Shown piece by piece: positions 25,034-33,806 of a DNA stretch of 34,226 nucleotides. The notes below the pieces were generated by a model. That model did not search any database, was not told where the DNA came from, and saw only the letters and a program-made list of their open reading frames with translations. Each line of letters opens with the position of its first letter. Position 1 is the first letter of the stretch. Source of the stretch: Bacteroides sp. (GTDB lineage: Bacteria > Bacteroidota > Bacteroidia > Bacteroidales > Muribaculaceae); assembly GCA_023666835.1 (NCBI GenBank), contig JAMPBJ010000001.1, positions 383,298 through 417,523 on the forward strand, read 5' to 3'. The position numbers and the translations under genes are program-made.

Positions 25034-26131
25034 ATGCCACATCTCTTAGCCATCATTATCATTGCTACGTCCTTTCTTTGCGGTCGGTCCCAGATCCTCG
25101 ACAGAGCTCACAACGGACTGCGACACGGCGATTCACCCGAGTTTGCCCGGATTGACTTTGCCGATACTGTGACAGCTAAGCATAACGCTATATGGGATCT
25201 ATCTCAATGTACAATTTCCGATGCGATCAAGGTACATCTTGAATATGCGTCCGATTCGACCAACATTGTACGGTGTGCCGTCGGCCGTACAATATATTAT
25301 TACCGTATCGCAGGTGACAGCATACTGATCGATGGATTTGAGAACAATCAATCAAGTATGCTCTACTATGTAGGTGAGACATCGCTTTTGTTTCCTCTCA
25401 CCAAAGGACACGCTATTGACGGCGTTTTCCACGGTGAAGGTCTATACTGCGACCGATGGTCTCACACGATGTCAGGCACATATCACACCGAAGCTGATGC
25501 CTCCGGTATGCTGATTTTACCCGAGGGTGATACAATACCTGATGTGGTTCGGATAAGAACCCGCCGCATGATCGATAGCCGATATTTCTCCTCCGCCACG
25601 GCATCTTCAATGATCGATAGCTTGCGGTTCTACCAGGACGATCGCCGTTGGTACGCACCCGGCTACCGATATCCTCTTCTGATATCGTCAACCATGACAG
25701 CATCTGATGCCACGACACCACGCCATCATGTGGCTTACTATTCATCGGCATCTATGGCTTCCGCATTGGAGAACGACCCTCTGAACGTAGATCGCCGCCA
25801 ACAGCTCGCTACTTCTCATCATTCGTCATTGTTCGATAATACGGTCTATGGTAGTTGCCCAAAATCATCAACGCCGACCGTCAACTATACATTCTCACAT
25901 GACAGTAACGCAGACACCGTGAGTATTACTTTCACCACTGCTGAACCACTCGATGTAGAGATAGGTCTCAGTGATGCCATGGGCATTGTTTACTTCACTG
26001 ATAGGCGAACTGCACAGCCCTACCAACCACAGACACTCACTTTCGACTATGCTCGTTTGCCTTATTCGGCCAACTATGTTATATTCATAAATGCCGCGGC
26101 AGAACATTATTCAGAAAATTTCCACCGTTAA
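25034..26131 (+). CDS. Secreted protein of unknown function, first gene of the RHS operon
   Basis: No family recognised. The 365-residue product starts MPHLLAIIIIATSFLCGRSQ, a signal peptide. The body is beta-rich with many Asp, Ser and Tyr residues: a first part (about 20-190) with YYVGETSLLFPLTKGHAI and GTYHTEADASGMLILPEGD, and a C-terminal part (about 285-365) with VNYTFSHDSNADTVSITFTT, DVEIGLSDAMG, and a final stretch resembling the small Ig-like C-terminal domains of Bacteroidetes surface proteins. It lies 21 bases before the large SpvB-like gene in the same direction, so it is probably a dedicated partner of the RHS proteins, for instance in surface display or folding (inference only). 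Confidence 0.7.
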   Translation: MPHLLAIIIIATSFLCGRSQILDRAHNGLRHGDSPEFARIDFADTVTAKHNAIWDLSQCTISDAIKVHLEYASDSTNIVRCAVGRTIYYYRIAGDSILIDGFENNQSSMLYYVGETSLLFPLTKGHAIDGVFHGEGLYCDRWSHTMSGTYHTEADASGMLILPEGDTIPDVVRIRTRRMIDSRYFSSATASSMIDSLRFYQDDRRWYAPGYRYPLLISSTMTASDATTPRHHVAYYSSASMASALENDPLNVDRRQQLATSHHSSLFDNTVYGSCPKSSTPTVNYTFSHDSNADTVSITFTTAEPLDVEIGLSDAMGIVYFTDRRTAQPYQPQTLTFDYARLPYSANYVIFINAAAEHYSENFHR

Positions 26132-26152
26132 ACACTGTTTGACATTTCTGCC

Positions 26153-29086
26153 ATGCGACAACTCTCCCATATTATCATATTTTTGACGTTCCTGGCCACA
26201 AGTCTACCTTCATTGGCCGACATGAGCGATCTGGTTCCAAAAAGTCCTACCGAGGGACTATCGCCCAACGCAAAGTCTTTCCAACGCTACAACGACATTC
26301 CGGTCTCGCTCTATACGGGCACTCCCGACATCAGTATCCCCTTGGCGACAGTACGCGATGGTTCGTTGACCCTCCCCATCAATCTGTCGTATCACTGTAG
26401 AGGTGTCAAACCGGACGAGCACCCCGGATGGACAGGCCTCGGATGGACATTAATGCTCGGCGGAGCGATTACCCGATCCAAAAATGACATACCTGATGAA
26501 ACTGAGAGTGTAGATCTTAAAACCGGTTTCTTATACGCGTACAACATCATCAAGGATCTGGACAAGGATCCACTACGTGTAGAACACCTAATGAACGAAT
26601 ACAGATCCAACAGCTTTTTCCTATATGACCATCAGCCCGACAAATTCAGTTTCAACTTTATGGGCTATAGCGGTTTCTTCATGATGAACAACGATGGCGA
26701 GTGGGAAGTGTGTTGTGACCATCCTATAAAGGTTGAAAACTATTCGGTGATACGGCCTTATGAACTTAATTCCAAATTGTTTTCCACTGAATGTGGCAAA
26801 ATCTTGTCCTCGTTCACCTTAGTCGACGAGTATGATGTCAGATACACATTTGGCGGGAAACATTCAGATGAATTTGCATTTGATATGTCGATAAACATCC
26901 GGCAACAGAATAGCTCGAAATGGGAAAGTACGGCGTGGTATCTTACAGAAATTTCCCACCCAAATGGTCAGAATATGACATTCCGGTATGAGCACAGAGA
27001 CTTCACGGCAAGTCTTAGTTATAGGGAATATTCCGCATATATGGCTGATGCAAATGGCAATACGGTGGCATATTTTTTTCCGGAAGAAAAGCAGGGAGTC
27101 TTGATATACCCTGTCTATCTCAAATCAGTTAAAGGCAATACTTTTCACATAGGACTTGATATATCAGAAACGCAAGAACTCGGATACGGGGGAACTGAAT
27201 ATGCTTCAAGAATGCGTATAGATTTCGATGATCCCAATTGTCGTCCCATTTATTTCGACAAGCCAACTTTCAGCGAAAAAACAATATGGTATCAGCTTGA
27301 TGCGATCCATATATACGACATGAGTCTCAAATCGGAAACATTCGCCCCGATTAAGAAACATATAAAATTCAGCTATACTGACAGCAAGTCATCGAGATTG
27401 ATGCTGAATAATATAAAGTTCAGCGGCACAGATAATATCGCGGAAGAAACTTATACGTTTACATATCATAGACCGGATCTTCTACCACCCTACCTGTCGG
27501 AACAGACCGACCATTGGGGCTACTACAATGGGGTAGACAATGACTTCAACGACCCCATGGCTACGATGGCCGCCAATCCCAAAACTCTAACACTCGGCAG
27601 TCTTTACGAAATTATTTATCCGACAGGAGGAAAAAGTGTTTTCGAATTCGAGCCTCACAGCTATGCCCGTATATCTAATGTCAATACATGCGGCGACATT
27701 GTGGAACAAGACTCGACAGACTATGCGGGTGGGATTCGTATAAAGCGGATTGTGAATGTGTCAAACGACAATTCAGAACCCGCAATCAAAGAATACCATT
27801 ATGTGATGAACTTCAAACCGGGAATCGATGGCTTGAAATCGAGTGGAATTCTTGAATGCCCTCCCATCCACCGAAACGTAGCCGAATACTCCAACGGATT
27901 CTCCTTCATCGAGCAGTGTAGACAGCCGCTGAGTAATGTGATCAACAACTTTGGTCAACACATCGGTTATCAAGAAGTTGCCGAGACTGACGGATCGGAG
28001 GGATACATAATCAGTAGATTCACTTGCAGTGCAGATCCCGGATACAAGGACATGAATCCAATCTGGCGAAGCACCGATAGTAAATTCGTTCCCATATCAG
28101 GCAAGGCCGGCGACCGTGGACGACTCATGACAGAGACCTTCTTCAACTCGGATGGAAAGTTATTGAAGGAAAAAACAATCAATTACAGAGTACTCAATGA
28201 TTATGAGACATACATATATTCACTTTACCACAGCGATGTGTCTATGAAATATGCCGATGCATACTTGCACAACATATCTCACTCAAATCTGACATTCAGC
28301 GTTTACAAAAACTACGTTTATTCATTGAGGGAGTCTAGTATCTCCGAATATGTATACGGTAGTAATTCTACACATCCTTTAGAGACAACACATTATTTTG
28401 AATACAACAATCAAGGACAGATATGCACCGATTCATTAGTCAGCAAACGACTGCGCCATAATGTCAGTGATGTCACGAAGATATCATATGAATGGGAACA
28501 TGATAGTGGGTTTGAACACAAGCACAATCTTGCGGCAAAGCATAGTGTTGCTTCATTCCACAATGGTAAGCTCACATCCAAAGCACATAATACATACGGC
28601 CTAACCGGTCTAAGGGGAGATCTGCCATATATAAGTTCAGTAGTTCAAACCGAACTATCAGGTGTGTCAAAGATAACCTATGAATGCCTTGAAGCGGACA
28701 ACCGGGGCAACCCGATGTTGATCCGCACGGCTGATAACATCATGATAGCCTATGTATGGGGAGCCGATGGACAATATCCCATAACCGAGATACGTTTACC
28801 TTCAGGCGAATACTATTCCAAGTTGAAAAATTTGGAGTTAGAGTTGCCTGTAAATCCACAAGAAACCTTGACTTTTGCCGACCGCATCAGATCGGAACTC
28901 CCGGAAGCAATGGTTACAGGCTATACCTATCTGCCATTGCTTGGCATCACCGCCATTTCAGATCCTTCAGGGAAGAGATCGACTTACGAATATGATTCAT
29001 TCGGGCGTCTAATCAAAATCATCGACTGCGATGGTAACTTGATTGAGGAGTATGAATATTCAACCGCTACGTCGGATCGTAAATAG
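26153..29086 (+). CDS. Large RHS-associated exported protein with SpvB/TcB-like N-terminus
   Basis: The 977-residue protein has a signal peptide (MRQLSHIIIFLTFLATSLPSLA) and then a segment at 53-108 with YTGTPDISIPLATVRDG, LPINLSYHCRG and WTGLGWTLMLGGAITR. This matches the order of the SpvB/TcB entry motif (GTG-x-IPI, LxLxYxSG, GLGWxL, IxR). A long beta-rich body follows. The last 60 residues contain one RHS/YD-type repeat, GKRSTYEYDSFGRLIKIIDCDGN. Such proteins precede RHS genes in Bacteroidetes. By analogy with TcB and TcC it may build one half of a hollow RHS shell (inference). Its middle (about 26500-28900) is visibly richer in A and T than the next gene, hinting at a different origin. 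The next start is 10 bases after its stop. Confidence 0.8.
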   Translation: MRQLSHIIIFLTFLATSLPSLADMSDLVPKSPTEGLSPNAKSFQRYNDIPVSLYTGTPDISIPLATVRDGSLTLPINLSYHCRGVKPDEHPGWTGLGWTLMLGGAITRSKNDIPDETESVDLKTGFLYAYNIIKDLDKDPLRVEHLMNEYRSNSFFLYDHQPDKFSFNFMGYSGFFMMNNDGEWEVCCDHPIKVENYSVIRPYELNSKLFSTECGKILSSFTLVDEYDVRYTFGGKHSDEFAFDMSINIRQQNSSKWESTAWYLTEISHPNGQNMTFRYEHRDFTASLSYREYSAYMADANGNTVAYFFPEEKQGVLIYPVYLKSVKGNTFHIGLDISETQELGYGGTEYASRMRIDFDDPNCRPIYFDKPTFSEKTIWYQLDAIHIYDMSLKSETFAPIKKHIKFSYTDSKSSRLMLNNIKFSGTDNIAEETYTFTYHRPDLLPPYLSEQTDHWGYYNGVDNDFNDPMATMAANPKTLTLGSLYEIIYPTGGKSVFEFEPHSYARISNVNTCGDIVEQDSTDYAGGIRIKRIVNVSNDNSEPAIKEYHYVMNFKPGIDGLKSSGILECPPIHRNVAEYSNGFSFIEQCRQPLSNVINNFGQHIGYQEVAETDGSEGYIISRFTCSADPGYKDMNPIWRSTDSKFVPISGKAGDRGRLMTETFFNSDGKLLKEKTINYRVLNDYETYIYSLYHSDVSMKYADAYLHNISHSNLTFSVYKNYVYSLRESSISEYVYGSNSTHPLETTHYFEYNNQGQICTDSLVSKRLRHNVSDVTKISYEWEHDSGFEHKHNLAAKHSVASFHNGKLTSKAHNTYGLTGLRGDLPYISSVVQTELSGVSKITYECLEADNRGNPMLIRTADNIMIAYVWGADGQYPITEIRLPSGEYYSKLKNLELELPVNPQETLTFADRIRSELPEAMVTGYTYLPLLGITAISDPSGKRSTYEYDSFGRLIKIIDCDGNLIEEYEYSTATSDRK

Positions 29087-29096
29087 AGTGTATGAT

Positions 29097-32000
29097 ATGA
29101 GATCAGGATATTCCATTTTGCCAAACATATGCCTGTGGGTCATGCTGATGATCCACTCCACATCCATGTCGGCGCAGGATGGGGCCGGTCGGTATCCTGA
29201 GGCTGCCATATCGCTGCCGTCGGATTCGGTGTATTTCAAATCGGTGCACACGGACAATGCCACGGACTGGGGCTATAGCGCCTACGATGGTGATTCGCAG
29301 GGTCAAAACATCTATTACAACGTTGCTCTTCCGAGAAAAATGAGTCTGGTGGTGCACACGATCGGCTCGGAGCTGCTGTGCACAAGGGTTCAGATCTTTG
29401 GGCCGGGGTATTCTTCCGTCGTCAGAGCCAGGGACAAGGAGGATTATTTTGATTATTTCAGGCACTCACAACACTGGACGGGCATAAACAGTGAGATATC
29501 ACAGGACTGCTTTGTGGCATTCGATCTTCCTGCCGGTGTCTATGAAATAAGGGTATCGGGCTACAGGTATTACCATAACAATGCCGTCAATGGCCCCATT
29601 ACCACGACTGTGATTGGATTCGGTCCGGATGCTCCGGACTATCCCGACATCCCACCGGATTATATTCCCGGCACAGAAGGTCACCCGTTCCCGTTGGGAA
29701 AATTCCACAACGATTTCCTTTGCGAGGTCAATGACCGTTTCGGCCCTCATTTCACTCTCGGACGCCCCAATGGCGTTCCCGTCGCTTTTTATGAATTCTC
29801 TCTTGAGCGTCCACTCGATCTGACATTCATAAACGCCTCGCCTATTTCTGTCGACAGCGACAGCACGTATATCGGAAAGCTGAAATCCGATTCCACCACC
29901 TGTGGAAGGTGTAAAAGCGGAAGATACCTGATAACCGTTCCTATGGATACTGATTCTCTAAATGTGTGGTTCAGGTTCTTCGGAACAGTCCCACCACTGC
30001 CCCGGGAGCCGTATGAATATGGTGACATATCCCTGTATGACAGTAGAGCAGTGGGCACGAACTATGTTTCCCGACGGACAATGATCACTGCAGGTGGCGA
30101 CTATGTGGAGCAGATAAGCCACGTGGACGGCCTTGGCCGACCGGTGGAGACCCTGCAGGTGGATGCATCGCCCGGTGGTGGCTCGATTGTGACATGGCAG
30201 ACCTACGATGGCTGCGGACGCGAGTCTCTGTCGTATCTTCCCGGTGTGGCACAGACCGGATCAGCTGCAAAATATGCAAATCCCACCGACATAGACTGTT
30301 CGACTGTCTACGGCGGTGATACGCGTCCTTTCACACAGACCATCTATGAGCAATCACCGCTTGCGAGGCCGCGGCGTCAGTTCGGCGCCGGTGAACGTTG
30401 GTTCAATGCTGATGTCGCGATAAATACCGATTACGACGTCAACAGTGCCAACGGTGAGAGAAGTTGCATATGTTTCTCCATAACCGATACGCCCGACATG
30501 TCCTCAGATGCTGTCACCGTAAGTTGCGATGTGTCATCATCGGGAAGTATCTACTATGAACCCGGTGAACTCATAGTGCGGAAAATCACCGATGAAGACG
30601 GTAATACCACTCTGACATTCATGGACATCTACGACCGCACGGTGCTGTCGCGCCGGATCATTGACGGTGGTTATGCCGACACATACGACATCTATGACAG
30701 CTACGGCAATCTGACCGTCGTGCTCACTCCGGAGCTGTCGGCAAGGATCAGCGGTCCGCTGTCAATGACATCGGGCCGGTCGGAGCTGCTCGACAAGTAT
30801 GCTTACATATACACTTACGACCGTTGGGGGCAGATGCTGTCAAAGAAAACACCCGGATGCGAGTCGGTCAAATATCAGTATGACAACACCGGACGGTGTG
30901 TGATGTGGCAGGACGGCAATCTCAGGGCTCGGAATCTTTGGCATTTTGATGTGGCCGACGTCTTCGGCCGTCCGTGTGTCAGCGGAACATGTGAAAGCGG
31001 CCGATCAATGCCGACCCATGTAGAACCGCCTGCTATACCTTTCAGCTGGAGAGCCGTGCGCTCGGATCAGAGTGCAGTCTCCGGGACTGCTCTGGCCGGT
31101 TATGTGATAGCGAATACTGAACTGCGCAATGCTCAGGTGCTGACTGTTACCTACTACGACGACTATTCATTCATGGGTCAGAACGGCGTGGCGGACGCAA
31201 CAGTGCTTGGCTACGAAGCGCGCGAGGGCTTCGGACAGCGTTGCGGCAATGTGCACGGTCAGGTCACGGGGACTGTCACGGCTCTGCCTGTTGAAGCCGG
31301 TGCCGACAGCCTGACCATGGTCTGCTCGGCGGTTTACTACGACAGCCGCGACAGAGTGGTGCAGAGTGTCGCCACCAACCACCTGGGTGGCACCGACCGC
31401 ATTTCTACCGAATACGATTTCACCGGACATCCGCTGACGGTGCGCTCCGAACACCGCACCGCAGCCATGGGAGCGGACAGCTCGATTGTCTGCACCGAGC
31501 GGCGCATCTACGACCGCTTCGGGCGAGAGTTGACACTGACCCACCGCTTTGGCGAGGGAGCCGGGTCGAAAGAAGTTACCGTCAGAACCAATACCTACGA
31601 TGCCGTCGGGCGTCTGCTGACCGAGTCGTTGGGCAAGGCCACCGAAAGGACATATGAATACGATGTGCGTTCGCATCCGGTGGGCATCACTGCCTACAAC
31701 TACCGCCAGCGTCTCGACTTCACATATGGCGGCAATGTCAGCCGCATGACTTGGTGGGCGTTCGGACCATATGAGAGTGAGCGCAGCTATGCCTACAGCT
31801 ACGACCCTCTGTCGCGGTTGATCGAAGCGCGCTACAGCGACGCTGATGGCGGCAGTGGTCACTTTGATGTATCATACACCTACGACCTCAACGGCAACGT
31901 GACATCGTTGCAACGCATGGGGCTGTACGACAACGGCCGCCGCAAGCAATACGGTCTAATCGACGATCTGACTCTGGAATACGACGGCAACATGCTACGG

Positions 32001-33278
32001 CGTGTCACCGACGGCTGCAGCGGTCCATTCTATCAGGGTGCTTACCATTTCGTCGACGGGGCTGACGAGGTGCAGGAATACGCCTATGATGCCAATGGTA
32101 ACACAGTGATGGACCTCAACCGACGGGTTGTGGCAGCAAGCTACGATTTCAACAACCGACCGCGACTGATAGCGTTCGAAAGCGGATCATCGACGGCCTA
32201 CCTCTACGATGCCGCAGGGATGAAACGTCGCACCCTCCACCGTGTGGCATCGGAACGTCCGGCAGTACCGGGCGCGGAGCCTGCGGATCCTGAGCTGTTC
32301 GTATCGCGCACCGACTATTGCGGCAACATCATATACGAGGACTCGCTGCTGTCGCGCATCAACTTCGACGGCGGATATCTGTCGCTGACCGGCAGCGACG
32401 GCGATCGCCTCGACTCTCCGGCCTATCACTTCTACCACCGCGACCACCTTGGCAACAACCGCATGGATCTTGGCGAGAACGGCGCGGTGTGGCAGATCAG
32501 CCACTACTATCCCTACGGCATGCTGATGGGCTGCAGCTACCTGGCCGAGAGCCAGCGCTGGAAGTTCGGCGGAAAGGAACTGGACCGCGTAAGCGGCCTC
32601 GACCTGTCAGACTTCAAAGCCCGCCTCTATGACCCTGCCCTCGGCCGCTTCCTGCGCCCCGACGACCTCGCCGACAAATACCACCCCCTTTCCCCCTACC
32701 TCTACTGCGCCGCCAACCCACTTATAGTAACGGATCCTTTGGGGATGTTATTAGAATTTGGAACTGGTACATCTACAGAATTTAAAGAAAAATATCAAGA
32801 GGCGGTTCAATATTTGGCGCTTTATGGCGCTGATGATATTATCCAATGGATAACAAGTTCGGAAGGATTCACGATTACGCTAATGGACAATACCGGAAAT
32901 ATGAAATCTTTTTATAATCCAACACAACATGCTATATATTGGGATCCAAATATGGCTATTTCAACAACAGAGTGTTTAATTTCTCCTGCAGAAATATTAA
33001 GTCATGAGGCTGACCATGCAAAACGCAATATTTTGGATCCAACTGGATCTCAGATAGACAGAGATACAGACGATTCTCAATATGGAAATAGGGAAGATCG
33101 CCGTGTAATAGAAGGATCTGAGACGGAAAATGCACGTAAGTTGGGGAAAATAGCCCATGATCAGCAGACTAGATATGATCATGGAGGTATACGATGGACA
33201 GTTGACAATGTTGATCAATCAGAAATTGATGGAGTTGAATGTGTAGCCCCACATATAATGTCCAAGCACCAAAAATAA
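29097..33278 (+). CDS. RHS repeat polymorphic toxin with a C-terminal HExxH metallopeptidase tip
   Basis: From ATG 29097 the protein has 1393 residues. It has a signal peptide (about 1-26, ending STSMSA), two PPC-like beta-sandwich domains (about 30-190 and 200-310), a DUF6443-type segment from about 320 (NYVSRRTMITAGGDYVEQ, DGLGRPVETLQV), many YD/RHS repeats, and the RHS-associated core (about 1110-1216): YHRDHLGNNRMDL, YYPYGML, KELDRVSGLDL, ARLYDPALGRFLRPDD and NPLIVTDPLGM. DP-G marks the place where RHS shells are cut to free the tip. The tip (1218-1393) has SHEADHAKR (H1303, E1304, H1307) and EDRRVIEGSE, with E1339 or E1342 as a likely third zinc ligand. This resembles M91/NleD-like toxin peptidases. 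In-frame starts at 29043 (TTG) and 29052 would overlap the upstream gene; 29097 gives the cleanest signal peptide. Confidence 0.88.
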   Translation: MRSGYSILPNICLWVMLMIHSTSMSAQDGAGRYPEAAISLPSDSVYFKSVHTDNATDWGYSAYDGDSQGQNIYYNVALPRKMSLVVHTIGSELLCTRVQIFGPGYSSVVRARDKEDYFDYFRHSQHWTGINSEISQDCFVAFDLPAGVYEIRVSGYRYYHNNAVNGPITTTVIGFGPDAPDYPDIPPDYIPGTEGHPFPLGKFHNDFLCEVNDRFGPHFTLGRPNGVPVAFYEFSLERPLDLTFINASPISVDSDSTYIGKLKSDSTTCGRCKSGRYLITVPMDTDSLNVWFRFFGTVPPLPREPYEYGDISLYDSRAVGTNYVSRRTMITAGGDYVEQISHVDGLGRPVETLQVDASPGGGSIVTWQTYDGCGRESLSYLPGVAQTGSAAKYANPTDIDCSTVYGGDTRPFTQTIYEQSPLARPRRQFGAGERWFNADVAINTDYDVNSANGERSCICFSITDTPDMSSDAVTVSCDVSSSGSIYYEPGELIVRKITDEDGNTTLTFMDIYDRTVLSRRIIDGGYADTYDIYDSYGNLTVVLTPELSARISGPLSMTSGRSELLDKYAYIYTYDRWGQMLSKKTPGCESVKYQYDNTGRCVMWQDGNLRARNLWHFDVADVFGRPCVSGTCESGRSMPTHVEPPAIPFSWRAVRSDQSAVSGTALAGYVIANTELRNAQVLTVTYYDDYSFMGQNGVADATVLGYEAREGFGQRCGNVHGQVTGTVTALPVEAGADSLTMVCSAVYYDSRDRVVQSVATNHLGGTDRISTEYDFTGHPLTVRSEHRTAAMGADSSIVCTERRIYDRFGRELTLTHRFGEGAGSKEVTVRTNTYDAVGRLLTESLGKATERTYEYDVRSHPVGITAYNYRQRLDFTYGGNVSRMTWWAFGPYESERSYAYSYDPLSRLIEARYSDADGGSGHFDVSYTYDLNGNVTSLQRMGLYDNGRRKQYGLIDDLTLEYDGNMLRRVTDGCSGPFYQGAYHFVDGADEVQEYAYDANGNTVMDLNRRVVAASYDFNNRPRLIAFESGSSTAYLYDAAGMKRRTLHRVASERPAVPGAEPADPELFVSRTDYCGNIIYEDSLLSRINFDGGYLSLTGSDGDRLDSPAYHFYHRDHLGNNRMDLGENGAVWQISHYYPYGMLMGCSYLAESQRWKFGGKELDRVSGLDLSDFKARLYDPALGRFLRPDDLADKYHPLSPYLYCAANPLIVTDPLGMLLEFGTGTSTEFKEKYQEAVQYLALYGADDIIQWITSSEGFTITLMDNTGNMKSFYNPTQHAIYWDPNMAISTTECLISPAEILSHEADHAKRNILDPTGSQIDRDTDDSQYGNREDRRVIEGSETENARKLGKIAHDQQTRYDHGGIRWTVDNVDQSEIDGVECVAPHIMSKHQK
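31986..32282 (+). repeat. RHS core segment duplicated at 33930-34226 (master copy)
   Basis: This 297-base part of the complete RHS gene reappears 1944 bases downstream in direct orientation at 33930-34226. Both begin with GGCAACATGC; before that point the sequences are unrelated. The duplication probably extends beyond the window. Direct repeats of this size permit homologous exchange or loss of the toxin tip and immunity gene between them. Confidence 0.9.
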
Positions 33279-33308
33279 TCATATGAATATTTTATACATT
33301 ATATTATC

Positions 33309-33803
33309 ATGATAAAAATGAATAAACTTATAATGATATTTGTAGCCTTGTTATCGATATCGGCAAATGCTCAGGTGAATAGGATTCTGATCAAGACCCA
33401 TAATCCGGATATTATACAACCAATTGGAGAAACAAGGGTCAGCTTTGATCAGGCATGGATGGGGCTTTTCAATAAACCATATCTTTGGGTTACAGATAAA
33501 ACGGAAATAGATTCAATCATGAATATTTTGAATGGTATGGAGATGCGTGAACAACTCAAATACAATACGGATTCACCGGCCTTGCGTTTAAAGATAATCA
33601 GCGGGAATGTTATGTATTTCAGTGATAGCCCGGATATAATCGGGCAAATACTAATATACGATGATGAAAATAATATTGAATTATTATGGATCACAGCTGC
33701 AGGTATTGACCGTGATACGACAAGATATTTTACCCCTATTGTCATAACAGATTTGGTCAAAAAAATAGGGAGATACCACCGACATCCCATTGACAATAAA
33801 TAA
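33309..33803 (+). CDS. Exported protein in the immunity position of the RHS toxin
   Basis: No family recognised. The 164-residue product (or 161 from ATG 33318) starts MIKMNKLIMIFVALLSISANAQ, a Sec signal peptide with a likely cut after ANA, so it should be periplasmic. The body is mixed alpha/beta, with TEIDSIMNILNGMEMREQL and FTPIVITDLVKKIGRYHRHP. It lies 30 bases after the toxin gene and shares the same low G+C content as the toxin tip, as expected for a tip-immunity pair. The immunity role is inferred from position only. If it is right, the toxin would have to be neutralised outside the cytosol. Confidence 0.65.
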   Translation: MIKMNKLIMIFVALLSISANAQVNRILIKTHNPDIIQPIGETRVSFDQAWMGLFNKPYLWVTDKTEIDSIMNILNGMEMREQLKYNTDSPALRLKIISGNVMYFSDSPDIIGQILIYDDENNIELLWITAAGIDRDTTRYFTPIVITDLVKKIGRYHRHPIDNK

Positions 33804-33806
33804 CAC

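Noticed and set aside
29043-29096. Earlier starts of the RHS protein (TTG 29043, ATG 29052)
   Set aside because: They overlap the upstream gene and place a long basic stretch before the signal peptide; still possible, but less likely than 29097.
31167-31862. 231-residue - strand frame inside the RHS gene
   Set aside because: Antisense shadow of the repeat-rich region; composition biased to Ala, Val and Gly, no start signals or promoter.
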